This document shows positions 43,090-52,393 of a stretch of 64,000 bases of DNA, piece after piece. The stretch spans positions 4,960,001 to 5,024,000 of the forward strand of contig OZ251574.1 of NCBI GenBank assembly GCA_965243635.1, read 5' to 3'. Every line of letters begins with the position of its first letter. The stretch's first letter is position 1. Under the pieces are notes generated by a model that saw nothing but the letters and a program-made list of their open reading frames with translations, was not told the origin of the DNA and did not search any database. Made by a program: the position numbers and the translations under genes. This DNA comes from Rs1 sp000416275. Lineage in GTDB: Bacteria > Pseudomonadota > Gammaproteobacteria > Pseudomonadales > Balneatricaceae.

Positions 43090-43440
43090 TTTTCACCACG
43101 AATGCTGTAACGACGTTTCTGTATTTTAAAAAAGGATAATGGAAAACTTATTATTGGTCAATGTTTTTTATGCAGGAATGCCGTTACTGTAATTTATATT
43201 GATTACAAATCACTTTTTCAAAATAAAAGTATCTGCCGTTTTAATTGATATTTTGAGGAAAGCGAAGAAAAGAGACGAACTATTTCAGTGCACTTGCTAT
43301 GCCAAGAACAATAAGGGACAGTAATTTTTTACAACCTGTATACACCGAAAAATCAGGTGATTTCGCTAACCGTAGCGTGATGCTCAGAAAAACGACAGCT
43401 TCATACAAAACTACACTACGGAGCTATCAATCCCCTTGTA

Positions 43441-43568
43441 TTGCCGCCGGAGCGATTTGCTAAATTGGCGCGTGGAGCGACAGGACGTCGCGAAAAGCTC
43501 AGTTAGGCCAGGGACGGCCTATCTGAGCGGCCGTCAATTTAGTGAATCGCGGAGGGATCTTTCGGCAA
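43441..43568. repeat. 128-bp nested imperfect palindrome
   Basis: Three nested arm pairs are visible: TTGCCG/CGGCAA at the outer edge, GCGATTTGCTAAATTG with CAATTTAGTGAATCGC, and GCTCAGTTAGGCC with GGCCTATCTGAGC around a 6-nt tip. It lies in a 667-bp gene-free gap (43090-43756) between the defence island and glmS. The rest of that gap shows no supportable gene. Confidence 0.65.
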
Positions 43569-43718
43569 TAGTAGGGTGGGATTTTCTTTGGTTCCGTTTC
43601 TTTTAGCCCATCCAAAAGAAATGAACTCGACGCAGTCGAAACCGCACCGCAATCTTTTGATTTTATTCGTAATAATGAAATTCAGTTCAATCTCCTGCCT
43701 GTTAATAAACCAAAAAAA

Positions 43719-43742
43719 GGTGCCATCAGCACCCTTTTTTTT
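43719..43742 (-). terminator. Rho-independent terminator of glmS
   Basis: GGTGC and GCACC form a stem with a 5-nt loop. The stem is flanked by a T-run on one strand and an A-run (T-run on the other strand) on the opposite side. It lies about 15 bp after the glmS stop and could work in both directions. Confidence 0.8.
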
Positions 43743-43756
43743 GCGCTTTTATAACG

Positions 43757-45580
43757 CTACTCCACTGTCACAGACTTCGCCAAGTTTCGCGGCTGATCGA
43801 CATCTGTACCTTTCAGCACTGCCACGTGATATGAAAAGAGTTGCATCGGTATCGTATAGACGATGGCCTCGAGAATTTCAGGCATCTCCGGCATGTGTAA
43901 TACGTGGTAGCCCTCTTCCTCGGCAATCGTCGCACTTGCACAGAAGATGAATAACTCACCGCCGCGGGCGCGCACTTCTTGCAGGTTGGCCTTGAGCTTC
44001 TCTAGCATTTCGTTGCTTGGCGCCACTGTTACTACCGGCATGTCTTTATCGACTAGCGCCAGCGGCCCGTGCTTTAACTCGCCGGCGGGGTAAGCTTCGG
44101 CGTGTATGTAGGATATCTCTTTGAGCTTTAACGCCCCTTCCATCGCGATCGGGTAAAGGGGGCCACGGCCTAAAAATAATGAGTGATTTTTTTCTGCGAA
44201 GTGCGCGGCCATCGCCTCTATAGCAACATCCATTTGCAGCGCCTCGGCGAGGATTTTAGGCAGCTGTTGCAGATCGGCGACTAGCGCTCGCTCTGTCGCT
44301 TCGCTGAGGTTGAATTTTCGTCCTATGACGATTGTCATCAACAGTAAGGCCACCAGCTGAGTAGTGAATGCCTTGGTCGATGCCACTCCTATTTCTGGCC
44401 CGGCATTGGTCATTAGGTAGATGTCTGATTCGCGAATTAGTGAACTAGCGGGGACATTGCAAATGGCCAAGCTCGCTAAAATCTGCGATTTGACATCGCG
44501 TAGCGCGGCTAAGGTATCTGCAGTTTCACCCGATTGGGAGATGGAGACGAATAGCGTGCCCTCGCTGATCACTACTTTGCGGTATCGATACTCGCTGGCC
44601 ACTTCGACATGGGTTGGGATGCCAGCGATTGATTCCATCCAATATTTTGCGACTAGCCCAGCATGGTAACTGGTACCGCAGGCGATAATTTGCACTTGTT
44701 TTACTTGTTTAAAGATCTCGGCGGCGTTCGCTCCAAAGCAGTTTTCATCCACTAGACCGTTGATGATTCTGCCACTAAAGGCCGCCTCAGTAACCGCTGG
44801 CTGCTCATAGATTTCTTTGAGCATATAGTGCTTATATTCGCCTTTATCCGCCGCGCTAATGCCGTGCTCATAAGTGCTGATAGGACGCTCGGCGGTGTTT
44901 CCTTGACTGTCCCAAATATTGATATTGTCCCGATCGACAAACGCAATGTCACCCTCTTCTAAAAACATGAATCTATCGGTCACTGGTAGTAGTGCCAATT
45001 GATCTGAAGCGATAAAATTTTCGCCTATCCCAACGCCTATCACTAGCGGGCTGCCCTTTCGCGCCGCTATCAGCTGACCTGGATAATCGCTATGCATGAT
45101 GCCCAGGGCGAAAGCGCCTTTTAGCTCCACGGTGCATGCCTGTACTGCGGCCAAGATGCTCAGCCCATTGTTTATCGATCTGTCAAGTAAGTGAGCAATT
45201 ACTTCAGTATCTGTCTGTGAGTCAAATTGATATCCATCGGCCTTTAGGCTGCTACGCAATTTCTCAAAATTTTCAATAATTCCATTATGTACTACAGCGA
45301 TTCGCTGGTTCGACATGTGCGGGTGCGCGTTGTGCTCTGCTGGAATGCCATGGGTTGCCCAACGTGTGTGTGCGATCCCCGAATTACCAGTCAACGGCGT
45401 TTCTTGCTGAGCGTTTACCAGCTGTTGTACTTTACCTTTGCGGCGCAATCTTTGTAGCTGCTGACCATCCCAAATCGCCATACCGGCCGAGTCATATCCT
45501 CGATACTCGAGACGGCGTAATCCTTCCAATAATATTTCTGCTACTGAACGCTCGGTTGTCGCTCCTACTATGCCGCACAT
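43757..45580 (-). CDS. glmS: Glucosamine-fructose-6-phosphate aminotransferase
   Basis: 607 residues. Cys2 (MCGIVGA) is the glutaminase nucleophile, and LRRLEYRGYDSAG is conserved. Two SIS isomerase domains follow (ACGTSYHAGLVAKYW, SISQSGETADTL, and the C-terminal LAKSVTVE). It makes glucosamine-6-phosphate for cell-wall and LPS synthesis. It is downstream of glmU on the same strand with a 114-bp gap. No ribozyme-like leader is seen, as expected outside Gram-positives. A terminator follows. Confidence 0.97.
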   Translation of the reverse strand: MCGIVGATTERSVAEILLEGLRRLEYRGYDSAGMAIWDGQQLQRLRRKGKVQQLVNAQQETPLTGNSGIAHTRWATHGIPAEHNAHPHMSNQRIAVVHNGIIENFEKLRSSLKADGYQFDSQTDTEVIAHLLDRSINNGLSILAAVQACTVELKGAFALGIMHSDYPGQLIAARKGSPLVIGVGIGENFIASDQLALLPVTDRFMFLEEGDIAFVDRDNINIWDSQGNTAERPISTYEHGISAADKGEYKHYMLKEIYEQPAVTEAAFSGRIINGLVDENCFGANAAEIFKQVKQVQIIACGTSYHAGLVAKYWMESIAGIPTHVEVASEYRYRKVVISEGTLFVSISQSGETADTLAALRDVKSQILASLAICNVPASSLIRESDIYLMTNAGPEIGVASTKAFTTQLVALLLMTIVIGRKFNLSEATERALVADLQQLPKILAEALQMDVAIEAMAAHFAEKNHSLFLGRGPLYPIAMEGALKLKEISYIHAEAYPAGELKHGPLALVDKDMPVVTVAPSNEMLEKLKANLQEVRARGGELFIFCASATIAEEEGYHVLHMPEMPEILEAIVYTIPMQLFSYHVAVLKGTDVDQPRNLAKSVTVE

Positions 45581-45694
45581 AATGATTCCTTTTTATCAAT
45601 CAGCACTGCTGTGAATAGCTGATTACGAATTTTTCGCTGCCAGCAGTGCGGGTATGCAATGTTTGTTTTTCAATGGATGAAACAATGAACAGTG

Positions 45695-47065
45695 TTATTT
45701 TTTAACCGGCCGCTGCCAGTCTTTAAAGATCACTTGCCTTCCCCTGGCGACGACCAGTTGATTTGCAGGTACTTCTTTGGAGATGGTAGATCCTGCTCCA
45801 ACAGTGGCGCCCGCGCCAATTTTTAGCGGAGCTACTAACGCTGAATTGGAGCCGATGAACGCCCCGTCACCGATCTCAGTTTGAAACTTGTTAACCCCGT
45901 CGTAATTACAAGTAATAGTGCCGGCCCCTATATTTACTTCAGTACCTATTAAGGCATCACCCAGGTAGGTTAAGTGGCTGACTTTAGAGCCGGCGCCGAT
46001 GATCGTTTTTTTGGTCTCGACAAAATTACCGACTTTAGCCCGATCTCCTAACTCTGTCGCTGGCCGCAACCGGGCAAATGGCCCCACTTCACAATTGTCA
46101 CCGATAACACTTTGCTCAATCATGGAGTTGGCTTTGATCAGGCTGTTATCGCCGATGACCGAGTCTTTAATGATACAGTTCGCCGCTATTTGTACGCCGC
46201 CACCTAAAACTACCTCTCCTTCAAAGATCACATTGACATCGATATTCACCTCGCCGTTAATCGTCACTTTACCCCGTATATCGATACGGCTAGGATCGGC
46301 TAAGGTGGCACCCGCAAGCATCAGTTGATGGGCTTGCTGCTGCTGATAGAAGCGCTCTAACTGCGCTAGCTGTACTTTGTCATTGACCCCCTGTACTTCT
46401 TGCGGGGCCTCTGGGGAGCAGGTGATAACATCGACACTGTCTGCTGCGGCCATGGCAATAATGTCGGTTAAATAGTATTCGCCCTGAGCATTGTCATTGC
46501 CTAGCTGGCCGATCCAGCGTCGTAAAAATTTATTCGGCACGGCCATGATGCCGGTGTTTACTTCACAAATAGCTAATTGCTTGGGGCTGGCATCTTTGTG
46601 TTCAACGATGGCGGTAACCTCGCCCGTCGCGCTGCGCACGATACGGCCATATCCACGCGGATTTTCCAAAGTAACCGTTAGCAAGCCAAACTGATCACCT
46701 TTAGCGATCTCGACCAATTGTTGTAAGGTGACACTTTGGGTGAGGGGGACATCCCCGTATAAGATTAAGCTGATTCCGTCATCACTGATATTTTCTACGG
46801 CCATTGCAACGGCATGACCGGTACCTAGCTGCTCTTTTTGCAGCACAAAAATTATGTTTTGATCGGCGAGCGAATCTTCGACTAATGCCGACTTATGGCC
46901 GACGACAATGTGGGTAGTTGCCGCGTGGCTAATTTCTAATTTATTGGCTTGATCGATAACATGTTGCACCATTACCTTGCCTCCAATCTTGTGGAGTACT
47001 TTGGGTAATTCTGAGCGCATTCTAGAACCTTGCCCAGCGGCCAATATAATGATATCTGTGTTCAT
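45695..47065 (-). CDS. glmU: Bifunctional GlmU acetyltransferase / uridylyltransferase
   Basis: 456 residues. The N-terminal nucleotidyltransferase carries LAAGQGSRMRSELPKVLHKI. The C-terminal left-handed beta-helix shows many hexapeptide repeats (VIGDNSLIKANSMIEQSVIG region) and the acetyl-CoA-site pattern NIGAGTITCNYDG. It converts glucosamine-1-phosphate to UDP-GlcNAc. Together with glmS it forms a short amino-sugar operon. The intergenic side toward 47239 would hold both its own promoter and that of a divergent TrmB-like regulator. Confidence 0.97.
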   Translation of the reverse strand: MNTDIIILAAGQGSRMRSELPKVLHKIGGKVMVQHVIDQANKLEISHAATTHIVVGHKSALVEDSLADQNIIFVLQKEQLGTGHAVAMAVENISDDGISLILYGDVPLTQSVTLQQLVEIAKGDQFGLLTVTLENPRGYGRIVRSATGEVTAIVEHKDASPKQLAICEVNTGIMAVPNKFLRRWIGQLGNDNAQGEYYLTDIIAMAAADSVDVITCSPEAPQEVQGVNDKVQLAQLERFYQQQQAHQLMLAGATLADPSRIDIRGKVTINGEVNIDVNVIFEGEVVLGGGVQIAANCIIKDSVIGDNSLIKANSMIEQSVIGDNCEVGPFARLRPATELGDRAKVGNFVETKKTIIGAGSKVSHLTYLGDALIGTEVNIGAGTITCNYDGVNKFQTEIGDGAFIGSNSALVAPLKIGAGATVGAGSTISKEVPANQLVVARGRQVIFKDWQRPVKK

Positions 47066-47238
47066 ATTCTACTTAGTCCTTTACTTGAGTAAGCTCGGCA
47101 CCAGTCGCGGATTTTCCATGTAGACGGGTACATAACTTTCTTTATTTTCCAATTTATAAAAATTTTTCTTCCAATCAACGCTAATTTAAAGCAATAATAA
47201 AAATTAACAATACCACTTGTCAGGAAAAAATTGACAAT

Positions 47239-47979
47239 ATGCATAATAAAACCTTAGAAAAACTCGGTTTGAGCCAAAAAGAAGCGATTGTCTATCAATC
47301 ATTACTGGCTTTAGGGCCAAGCGCTATCAGAGCTGTCGCTGAAAAGTCGGGAATTAACCGAGGCACCACGCACGAGTGTCTAAAAACCTTGCTGCAAAAA
47401 GGAGTTGTCAATTATTTACCCAGAGGTCGTCGAAAATTATTTGCCCCGCGCGACCCTGAGGTACTATTGCAAATTGCTGAAAAACAACAGAGTGATTTAG
47501 ACAGTGCGATTAAGCAGCTAAAGACCACCGTGATCCCTGATTTGCAGCACCTAAAGCCAGATTTCTCAAGCACCCAAGTACAATTTTATGAAGGGGATGA
47601 GGGGATTGAATTTGTACTGCGCGATATTCTCAGCACTGTGCAGAGATCGGATCAAAAAGACTATGCGGTATTTTCCTCTAAGCCGATTCGCTCCCTTTTA
47701 TATCGCCCCTTCCCCAACTATACCAACTTACGGATTAAAAAAGGAATTGAGGTTAGAGTAATCGCGATTGGAGATGGCGGGGAGGATGCAGAGTTATCGC
47801 AACGTAAATGGCTAAAGACCGCAGGCAAAGTGGATGCCGCCTATATTGCGATTTATCCGCCTAAGGTAGCAATAATATCACTGGCATCTAATGACTATCC
47901 AACGGCAGTGGTGATCGAAGCCAAAGAGGTAGCTGCCGCGCAGCAAATTATTTTTAACACCCTCTGGGATCTGCTGTAG
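47239..47979 (+). CDS. TrmB family transcriptional regulator
   Basis: 246 residues. Residues about 5-80 are a TrmB-type winged helix (LGLSQKEAIVYQSLLALGPS, then RGTTHECLKTLLQKGVVNY). A coiled linker (about 85-110) and a C-terminal effector domain follow (VQFYEGDEGIEFVLRDIL). TrmB proteins usually sense sugars and are best known from archaea. Divergent placement beside glmU suggests a link to amino-sugar supply, by inference. AGGA lies 14 nt upstream, so the ribosome site is weak. Confidence 0.82.
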   Translation: MHNKTLEKLGLSQKEAIVYQSLLALGPSAIRAVAEKSGINRGTTHECLKTLLQKGVVNYLPRGRRKLFAPRDPEVLLQIAEKQQSDLDSAIKQLKTTVIPDLQHLKPDFSSTQVQFYEGDEGIEFVLRDILSTVQRSDQKDYAVFSSKPIRSLLYRPFPNYTNLRIKKGIEVRVIAIGDGGEDAELSQRKWLKTAGKVDAAYIAIYPPKVAIISLASNDYPTAVVIEAKEVAAAQQIIFNTLWDLL

Positions 47980-48135
47980 ATTCAGTTTTTAATTCTTGTT
48001 GCTACCAAAATGACTTGTTGTGATTAATCATCAGTGACTTATCAAAAAAATTAAATTTATTATTCTTAACCTGAATCCGAGGCTTCAGAGCGTAAGCACC
48101 ACTAAGCAGCCGCTGATCCAAGTTTAAGCTAATCA

Positions 48136-48879
48136 TCAAAGCATGGCAGGGTTGGGAACATCCTGAGAGGCTATCGCCAGAACATCGGCAAGTGACAGGG
48201 CACCACTAAACAGTGCGCGCCCGATAATAGCACCTGCGATATTGGGCAGTAACTGCAAGCGCGATATATCATCTAACCCTTTAATTGTACCGCTGGAAAT
48301 CACCGGAATCCGCAGTTCACTGGCCATTAAAGTGGTGGTGGCGAGCGTGGCTTCGGGATGATCATTGTCAAAGTTGATGTCGGTATAAATTAGCGCGCAA
48401 ATCCCTGAACTTTGCAGACTGCGGCCTATTTCTAAAGGTGTAAAGGCTGTCGATTCACGCCAGCCATTCACCATCACCTGCCCCTCCTTTTCATCGATGC
48501 TGGCGACTACTTTACCCGGGTAATGGCTGCAAACCTCCTGTAAAAAATGCCTATCCATCACCGCCGCTGTGCCCAGCACAATGCGCTTGGCACCACGATC
48601 AAACCACCACTTGGCCGACGCCATAGTGCGAACCCCTCCTCCCACTTGCACAGGCACGCCAACCTGATCTATGATCTGGCAAATTAGTTCAGCGTTGTGC
48701 ATACCGCCCTGCATAACACCGTCTAAATCGACGACATTTAACATCGTCGCCCCCTGTTTTACGAAATCTAGCGCGGCTTGTAGAGGATCGACATCATAGT
48801 GCACCGGCTTGCTAAACTCCCCGTGCAATAAATTGACACACTGACCATCCATTAACTCAATATCAGGTAAAATATTCAT
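48136..48879 (-). CDS. Divergent stand-alone HisA homologue
   Basis: 247 residues with GGAG 8 nt before the ATG. The TIM-barrel matches HisA along its length (DGQCVNLLHGEF, VVDLDG, VPVQVGGGVR, IIGRALFSG). However, the catalytic Asp of the PALDL/PAIDL motif is Glu8 (PDIEL), the TDI-xxDGT motif reads TDINFDNDHPEA, and the phosphate-site SSGGI is SSGTI (195-199). The second catalytic Asp (SID, 129) is kept. HisA isomerises ProFAR in histidine synthesis. No other his gene is near, so this may be a paralogue with altered chemistry. Confidence 0.8.
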   Translation of the reverse strand: MNILPDIELMDGQCVNLLHGEFSKPVHYDVDPLQAALDFVKQGATMLNVVDLDGVMQGGMHNAELICQIIDQVGVPVQVGGGVRTMASAKWWFDRGAKRIVLGTAAVMDRHFLQEVCSHYPGKVVASIDEKEGQVMVNGWRESTAFTPLEIGRSLQSSGICALIYTDINFDNDHPEATLATTTLMASELRIPVISSGTIKGLDDISRLQLLPNIAGAIIGRALFSGALSLADVLAIASQDVPNPAML

Positions 48880-49288
48880 TGGCTGTACTCCCTGTATTCC
48901 TCTCTATCCATGTCAATGGCTCTAAGAGCCTGACCGACTAATTACTGCAACCTAACCTGTTCGGTTTAGCTCCTGACAGTAAACACATTTGAACTAGCCG
49001 CTTAATCACTTAAAATATTTAATCTAGTTTCAGCGCCATAATCGGACTATGTTTTTTATGAACCCTGTCAATCAGCATAGCACTAGCTGGCTTACAAGCA
49101 GTATCAATAAATGCTGAGACGACGGTTTTAGGCATACTGGTGGTCTACCGAAAGCCGTTAACACAGAGCACGGACTGCTCCGTGCACTTTGTAGGCAGAG
49201 AAGATTCGGGATTTGTTCAGAGCTCCTAAGCAAAGATTTTACGCTGGTCAGCGCTGCTAGCGCACTGACACTCTTAACTTTTTCTTAA
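48880..49288. other. Gene-free gap with hairpins and a family-C remnant
   Basis: No gene is supported over 409 bp. GCACGGA-CTGC-TCCGTGC (49168-49185) is a perfect 7-bp hairpin. Bases about 49205-49232 match half of a family-C element in reverse. Near 49240-49265 an imperfect GTCAGCGC/GCGCACTGAC palindrome lies just after the glycosyltransferase end and may help termination. Confidence 0.4.
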
Positions 49289-49881
49289 TTAAACATGCTG
49301 ATCTAGTAATCCAATATAGCTTTTAACGATGGTCTCCGCGGAAAACTTATCGATATGCTTGTCCTCGATTTGTGGATAACAATCAATAGCTTCGACTATT
49401 TTATCACTTAAAGATTGCACATCTCCAACCGGCACTAAAAATTTAGATAATTCACCACTAAGAATTTCAGAGGGCCCACTTTTACAATTAGTACTCACCA
49501 CTGGTGTATTAACGATTAAGGATTCAGCTAACACATTGCCGAAGCCCTCATAGTCGGAGGAAAAGATAAAAAGCTCGGCATTCTTTATCCAGTTATAGGG
49601 GTTATCGACAAACCCTGGCAGAATAACTCGATCTTCAATGCCCAATTCCACAATCATTTTTTGAATTTTTTGTTGGTCTTGTCCACCCCCTAAAAGAACT
49701 AATTTATGTTGTATATTGGATAGCACGTAAGCCTGGAGAAGGATGTCTTGTCTTTTATGTATTAGCTCGAACCGCCCCACGTGAATGACATATTTATCCC
49801 TGGGGATATTTTTATTTTCGACACTGGCTAACGCTCTTATTTTCTGTATATCAAATGGATTGTAAATAGTTTGTATATATT
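49289..49881 (-). pseudogene. Glycosyltransferase (GT4 type), C-terminal part, split by IS66 element
   Basis: The frame is open from the insertion boundary (49881) to the stop at 49289. It encodes the second Rossmann domain of a GT4-like enzyme: YVIHVGRFELIHKRQDILLQ, ELGIEDRVILPGFVDNP, then SSDYEGFGNVLAES, the donor-binding EGFG signature. Joining it to the fragment at 52394-52912, after removing the element and one copy of the TATATATT duplication, restores one open frame of 367 residues. It was probably a surface-polysaccharide transferase. An internal GTG at 49780 might allow a truncated product, but without the acceptor domain. Confidence 0.85.
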
Positions 49882-49942
49882 GTGAGCTTACGAGAAGATA
49901 GCGTGACTTTTAATGGAAGTCTAAAAGCCCGTTACCAATGGG

Positions 49943-51547
49943 CTAGGTGTTGTTTTTTTGATAATTCCAAGGCAGGTATTCTCCTGGATTATCGATGACT
50001 TTTTGGTTATCTCGCTGCAGAGCATTGAAATAATCAAAAGCATTAACCCCAGATTGAATACAAGTGGCTATCAGCGACATGATTACGTCACCTATACTTG
50101 CTCCCGCTTGGGTCTTGTAGAAACTCGCATTTTTTCGATTTAACACCGCCAACTTTAATGCCGCTTCCATTGTGTTGTTGTCTATCTGCGCACCAGCAAC
50201 GTAGCAAAATCGTACCAACCCTTCGTAGTGCTTGATAAAATACCGGATTGCTTTCCCCAATCCACTATTTTCTTCAACTTTCGCCTGTGTAGAACCTTGG
50301 CTTTGCAACATGGATTGCCCCCACCCCAATAGCTCTTCCATAACCGGAAGTGAGTGCTTTTTATGGTACATCAACCTCCCTTGGTCACTCAGATTTTTCT
50401 CCTTAGTGACATCATCATTGTGCCAAATAGTGCCATAGCGATCGAGAAGGTAATCGACCTCTTCTGGAAAATGACTCATGACATCATAAAACTGCCGGCG
50501 ACCATGACTATTGCACAATGCCATGATGCAGGGAGTCTTAGAAGGTTTATTACTGGTTAACCCATCGCACATCAATATCGGCGGTGGCTTTGCGGGATCA
50601 CGCGTTTGTAAAATCTGATCAATAAACTCCCCCGCATAACCTATATTCGTTTCAAATAAGGTGACTTTTTGCCCTGTGTCTAAAGTGGCAATCAATCCGG
50701 AGGTATAAACTCCTTTTCGCTCTTTGCTTTTATGACTATTACGCTGCTTTTTGATGATCGGTTTTGCATCCAAGATGCGATTCGTCGTGTCATCTAGGTA
50801 ATAGTGAGTGGCGTTTGCCGCTAATAGTACGAGATGTTTAAGCACTGGGTGAAGCGCATTGGATAAATGCTCGTTTTGATCAAAGATAGTGGACGCTGTG
50901 ATAGGGACGCCCAATAAATTTTGCATCGCTCCCTGACGATAATAGGGTGAACCCATGCCAAACTTAGCGATACCCATGATAGAGCGGGCTGAATGTCCGT
51001 ATTTCTGATTAGCACCCCCATCGTTTAATACCTCCTCAGGTAAAGGCGCAGTAAAATAGGCACCACAAGTATTACAACGCAGCCGCTCCATCACATGTTG
51101 CTCACTCTGGAAGGGGCTCTGGCCTATAATGCGTAGCAAGGTTGCAGGTTCGTATTTATATAATTTTCCGCGATCACATTCCGGGCAATCATCACCCTTC
51201 GCCATGTCTGCTAATGGATGGTGTACAACGACAGGCTTGATGGTGGCGACGGGGCTGTCGGACTTGTTACCTTTCTTCTTTTTATTCGACTTTTTTGCAT
51301 TGCTCTGCGCTAAGCTAGAGCGAAGCTTCTCCGATGATTTAACCATTCCCACTAACTTTTTTAATTTATGGATGGTGATACTATTGCTGGCAAGATTTTC
51401 TTGCATGCTGGCCAACGTTAGTAACGCATCAATAAGTAACTGACAATCTTCTGGCGTCAAAGCCAAGTTATGCTCTTTAGCTTCACTCACGCGTTGAATC
51501 AGTGCGTCTAGCGCTTGGGTGTTTATGTCAGAATATTGGGTTTTCAA
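49943..51547 (-). CDS. tnpC: IS66 family transposase (TnpC/Orf3)
   Basis: 534 residues. An N-terminal helical leucine-rich part (1-110) is followed by a zinc-finger-like region (DDCPECDRGKLYKYEP, RLRCNTCGAYF) and then the DDE core. The core shows HYYLDDTTNRIL, PPILMCDGLTSN and the late ENSGLGKAIRYFIKHYEGL with the glutamate. This is the normal IS66 layout and length. It catalyses transposition together with TnpA and TnpB. No frameshift is seen. Confidence 0.95.
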   Translation of the reverse strand: MKTQYSDINTQALDALIQRVSEAKEHNLALTPEDCQLLIDALLTLASMQENLASNSITIHKLKKLVGMVKSSEKLRSSLAQSNAKKSNKKKKGNKSDSPVATIKPVVVHHPLADMAKGDDCPECDRGKLYKYEPATLLRIIGQSPFQSEQHVMERLRCNTCGAYFTAPLPEEVLNDGGANQKYGHSARSIMGIAKFGMGSPYYRQGAMQNLLGVPITASTIFDQNEHLSNALHPVLKHLVLLAANATHYYLDDTTNRILDAKPIIKKQRNSHKSKERKGVYTSGLIATLDTGQKVTLFETNIGYAGEFIDQILQTRDPAKPPPILMCDGLTSNKPSKTPCIMALCNSHGRRQFYDVMSHFPEEVDYLLDRYGTIWHNDDVTKEKNLSDQGRLMYHKKHSLPVMEELLGWGQSMLQSQGSTQAKVEENSGLGKAIRYFIKHYEGLVRFCYVAGAQIDNNTMEAALKLAVLNRKNASFYKTQAGASIGDVIMSLIATCIQSGVNAFDYFNALQRDNQKVIDNPGEYLPWNYQKNNT

Positions 51548-51616
51548 AAGGTCAGCTCCGTAAAAGATACGTTGATGATATAGGACAGGATTTATACAGC
51601 AACAAAAAAAAGTTTC

Positions 51617-51961
51617 TCACAGACCAAGGTTTGCCTTGCCGTGTGAATAACTCTCGCCACTTAATAACGCGCGAAGTTCCGTTGCTGCTAAGGCATTGAT
51701 AACCCCTGTTGTTGGCCACCCAGAAAACTTGCCTTTGGATAAGCGTTTGGTCATTAACCAAAAGCCGGTGCCATCATAAGCCAACGCTCTGATCATGGTT
51801 TTACTGCGATTGATAAAAACAAACAGCGTCTGACAACGTGGATCATGTTTGAGCTTTAACCGGCAAAGTGCGGCGAGGCCATCGATGCCACAACGAAAAT
51901 CAGCCGGTGTAGTCGCCAACAGAATTTTAGTCTGTGCGGTGAGCTGTATCATAGCTTGCAC
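51617..51961 (-). CDS. tnpB: IS66 family accessory protein TnpB (Orf2)
   Basis: 114 residues. FRCGIDGLAALCRLKLKHDP, TLFVFINRSKTMIRALAYDG and GFWLMTKRLSKGKF are the classic IS66 Orf2 segments. The start overlaps the end of tnpA, which suggests translational coupling. It is required for IS66 transposition in tested family members; the biochemical role is unclear. Confidence 0.95.
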   Translation of the reverse strand: MQAMIQLTAQTKILLATTPADFRCGIDGLAALCRLKLKHDPRCQTLFVFINRSKTMIRALAYDGTGFWLMTKRLSKGKFSGWPTTGVINALAATELRALLSGESYSHGKANLGL

Positions 51962-52314
51962 TCCTGAATAATAGAGAGAAGCACAGTAGGAGACAGAGTG
52001 CCGCTAAAGACCATTGAGGCTCCATTAGCAAAAGAAAGACTGATATTTAGTGGCTCTGTGGAGGGCGTGTTTAAGCTGGGTAAGTGGATGAAATCAGTGT
52101 GTTCATCTTTAGGTGCAAGGAGTATCTTCCACTGCTTTAACTGAGTTCCACTGATTTTTAAAGCGGTAGTGATGCTGGATGATGAATAACTTTTAAAAAG
52201 TGAGATAGCTTGCTGTCGTAATGCTAACGGAGTACGTTCACTACGACTTGCACGCTGAGTTCGCCACTGGTCGAAAGCAGTCGCGGTGATAGAAAGTTGA
52301 TCTGAATTTTTCAT
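51949..52314 (-). CDS. tnpA: IS66 family protein TnpA (Orf1)
   Basis: 121 residues with an HTH-like region (LRQQAISLFKSYSSSSITTA, then LKISGTQLKQWK), in keeping with IS66 Orf1 DNA-binding proteins. It is the first gene of the element, beginning about 80 bp inside the terminal repeat, and overlaps tnpB by 13 bp. The C-terminal half is more variable. Confidence 0.85.
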   Translation of the reverse strand: MKNSDQLSITATAFDQWRTQRASRSERTPLALRQQAISLFKSYSSSSITTALKISGTQLKQWKILLAPKDEHTDFIHLPSLNTPSTEPLNISLSFANGASMVFSGTLSPTVLLSIIQECKL

Positions 52315-52393
52315 GTTGCGTCCTCATTAAGTAAGTCGCAACCATTAGATCTGATTAAAAATATAAAGTTGAGCTATGCTGCCGTAAGCTCAC

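Larger units (their letters stand above)
49882..52393 (-). mobile_element. IS66-family insertion sequence, complete (2512 bp)
   Basis: The ends are exact inverted repeats GTGAGCTTAC and GTAAGCTCAC; similarity extends to about 28 bp with mismatches. Directly outside lie identical 8-bp repeats TATATATT (49874-49881 and 52394-52401), the duplication length known for IS66. It contains the three IS66 genes in order tnpA, tnpB, tnpC on the minus strand, all uninterrupted. The clean duplication suggests a fairly recent insertion. Confidence 0.95.

Noticed and set aside
43576..43950. Plus-strand open frame of 124 codons at the glmS end
   Set aside because: It covers the glmS terminator and glmS coding DNA on the other strand; no ribosome site.
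45581..45694. Possible glmS ribozyme or riboswitch
   Set aside because: The glmU-glmS gap is only 114 bp, and the glmS ribozyme is a Gram-positive feature; no such fold was seen.
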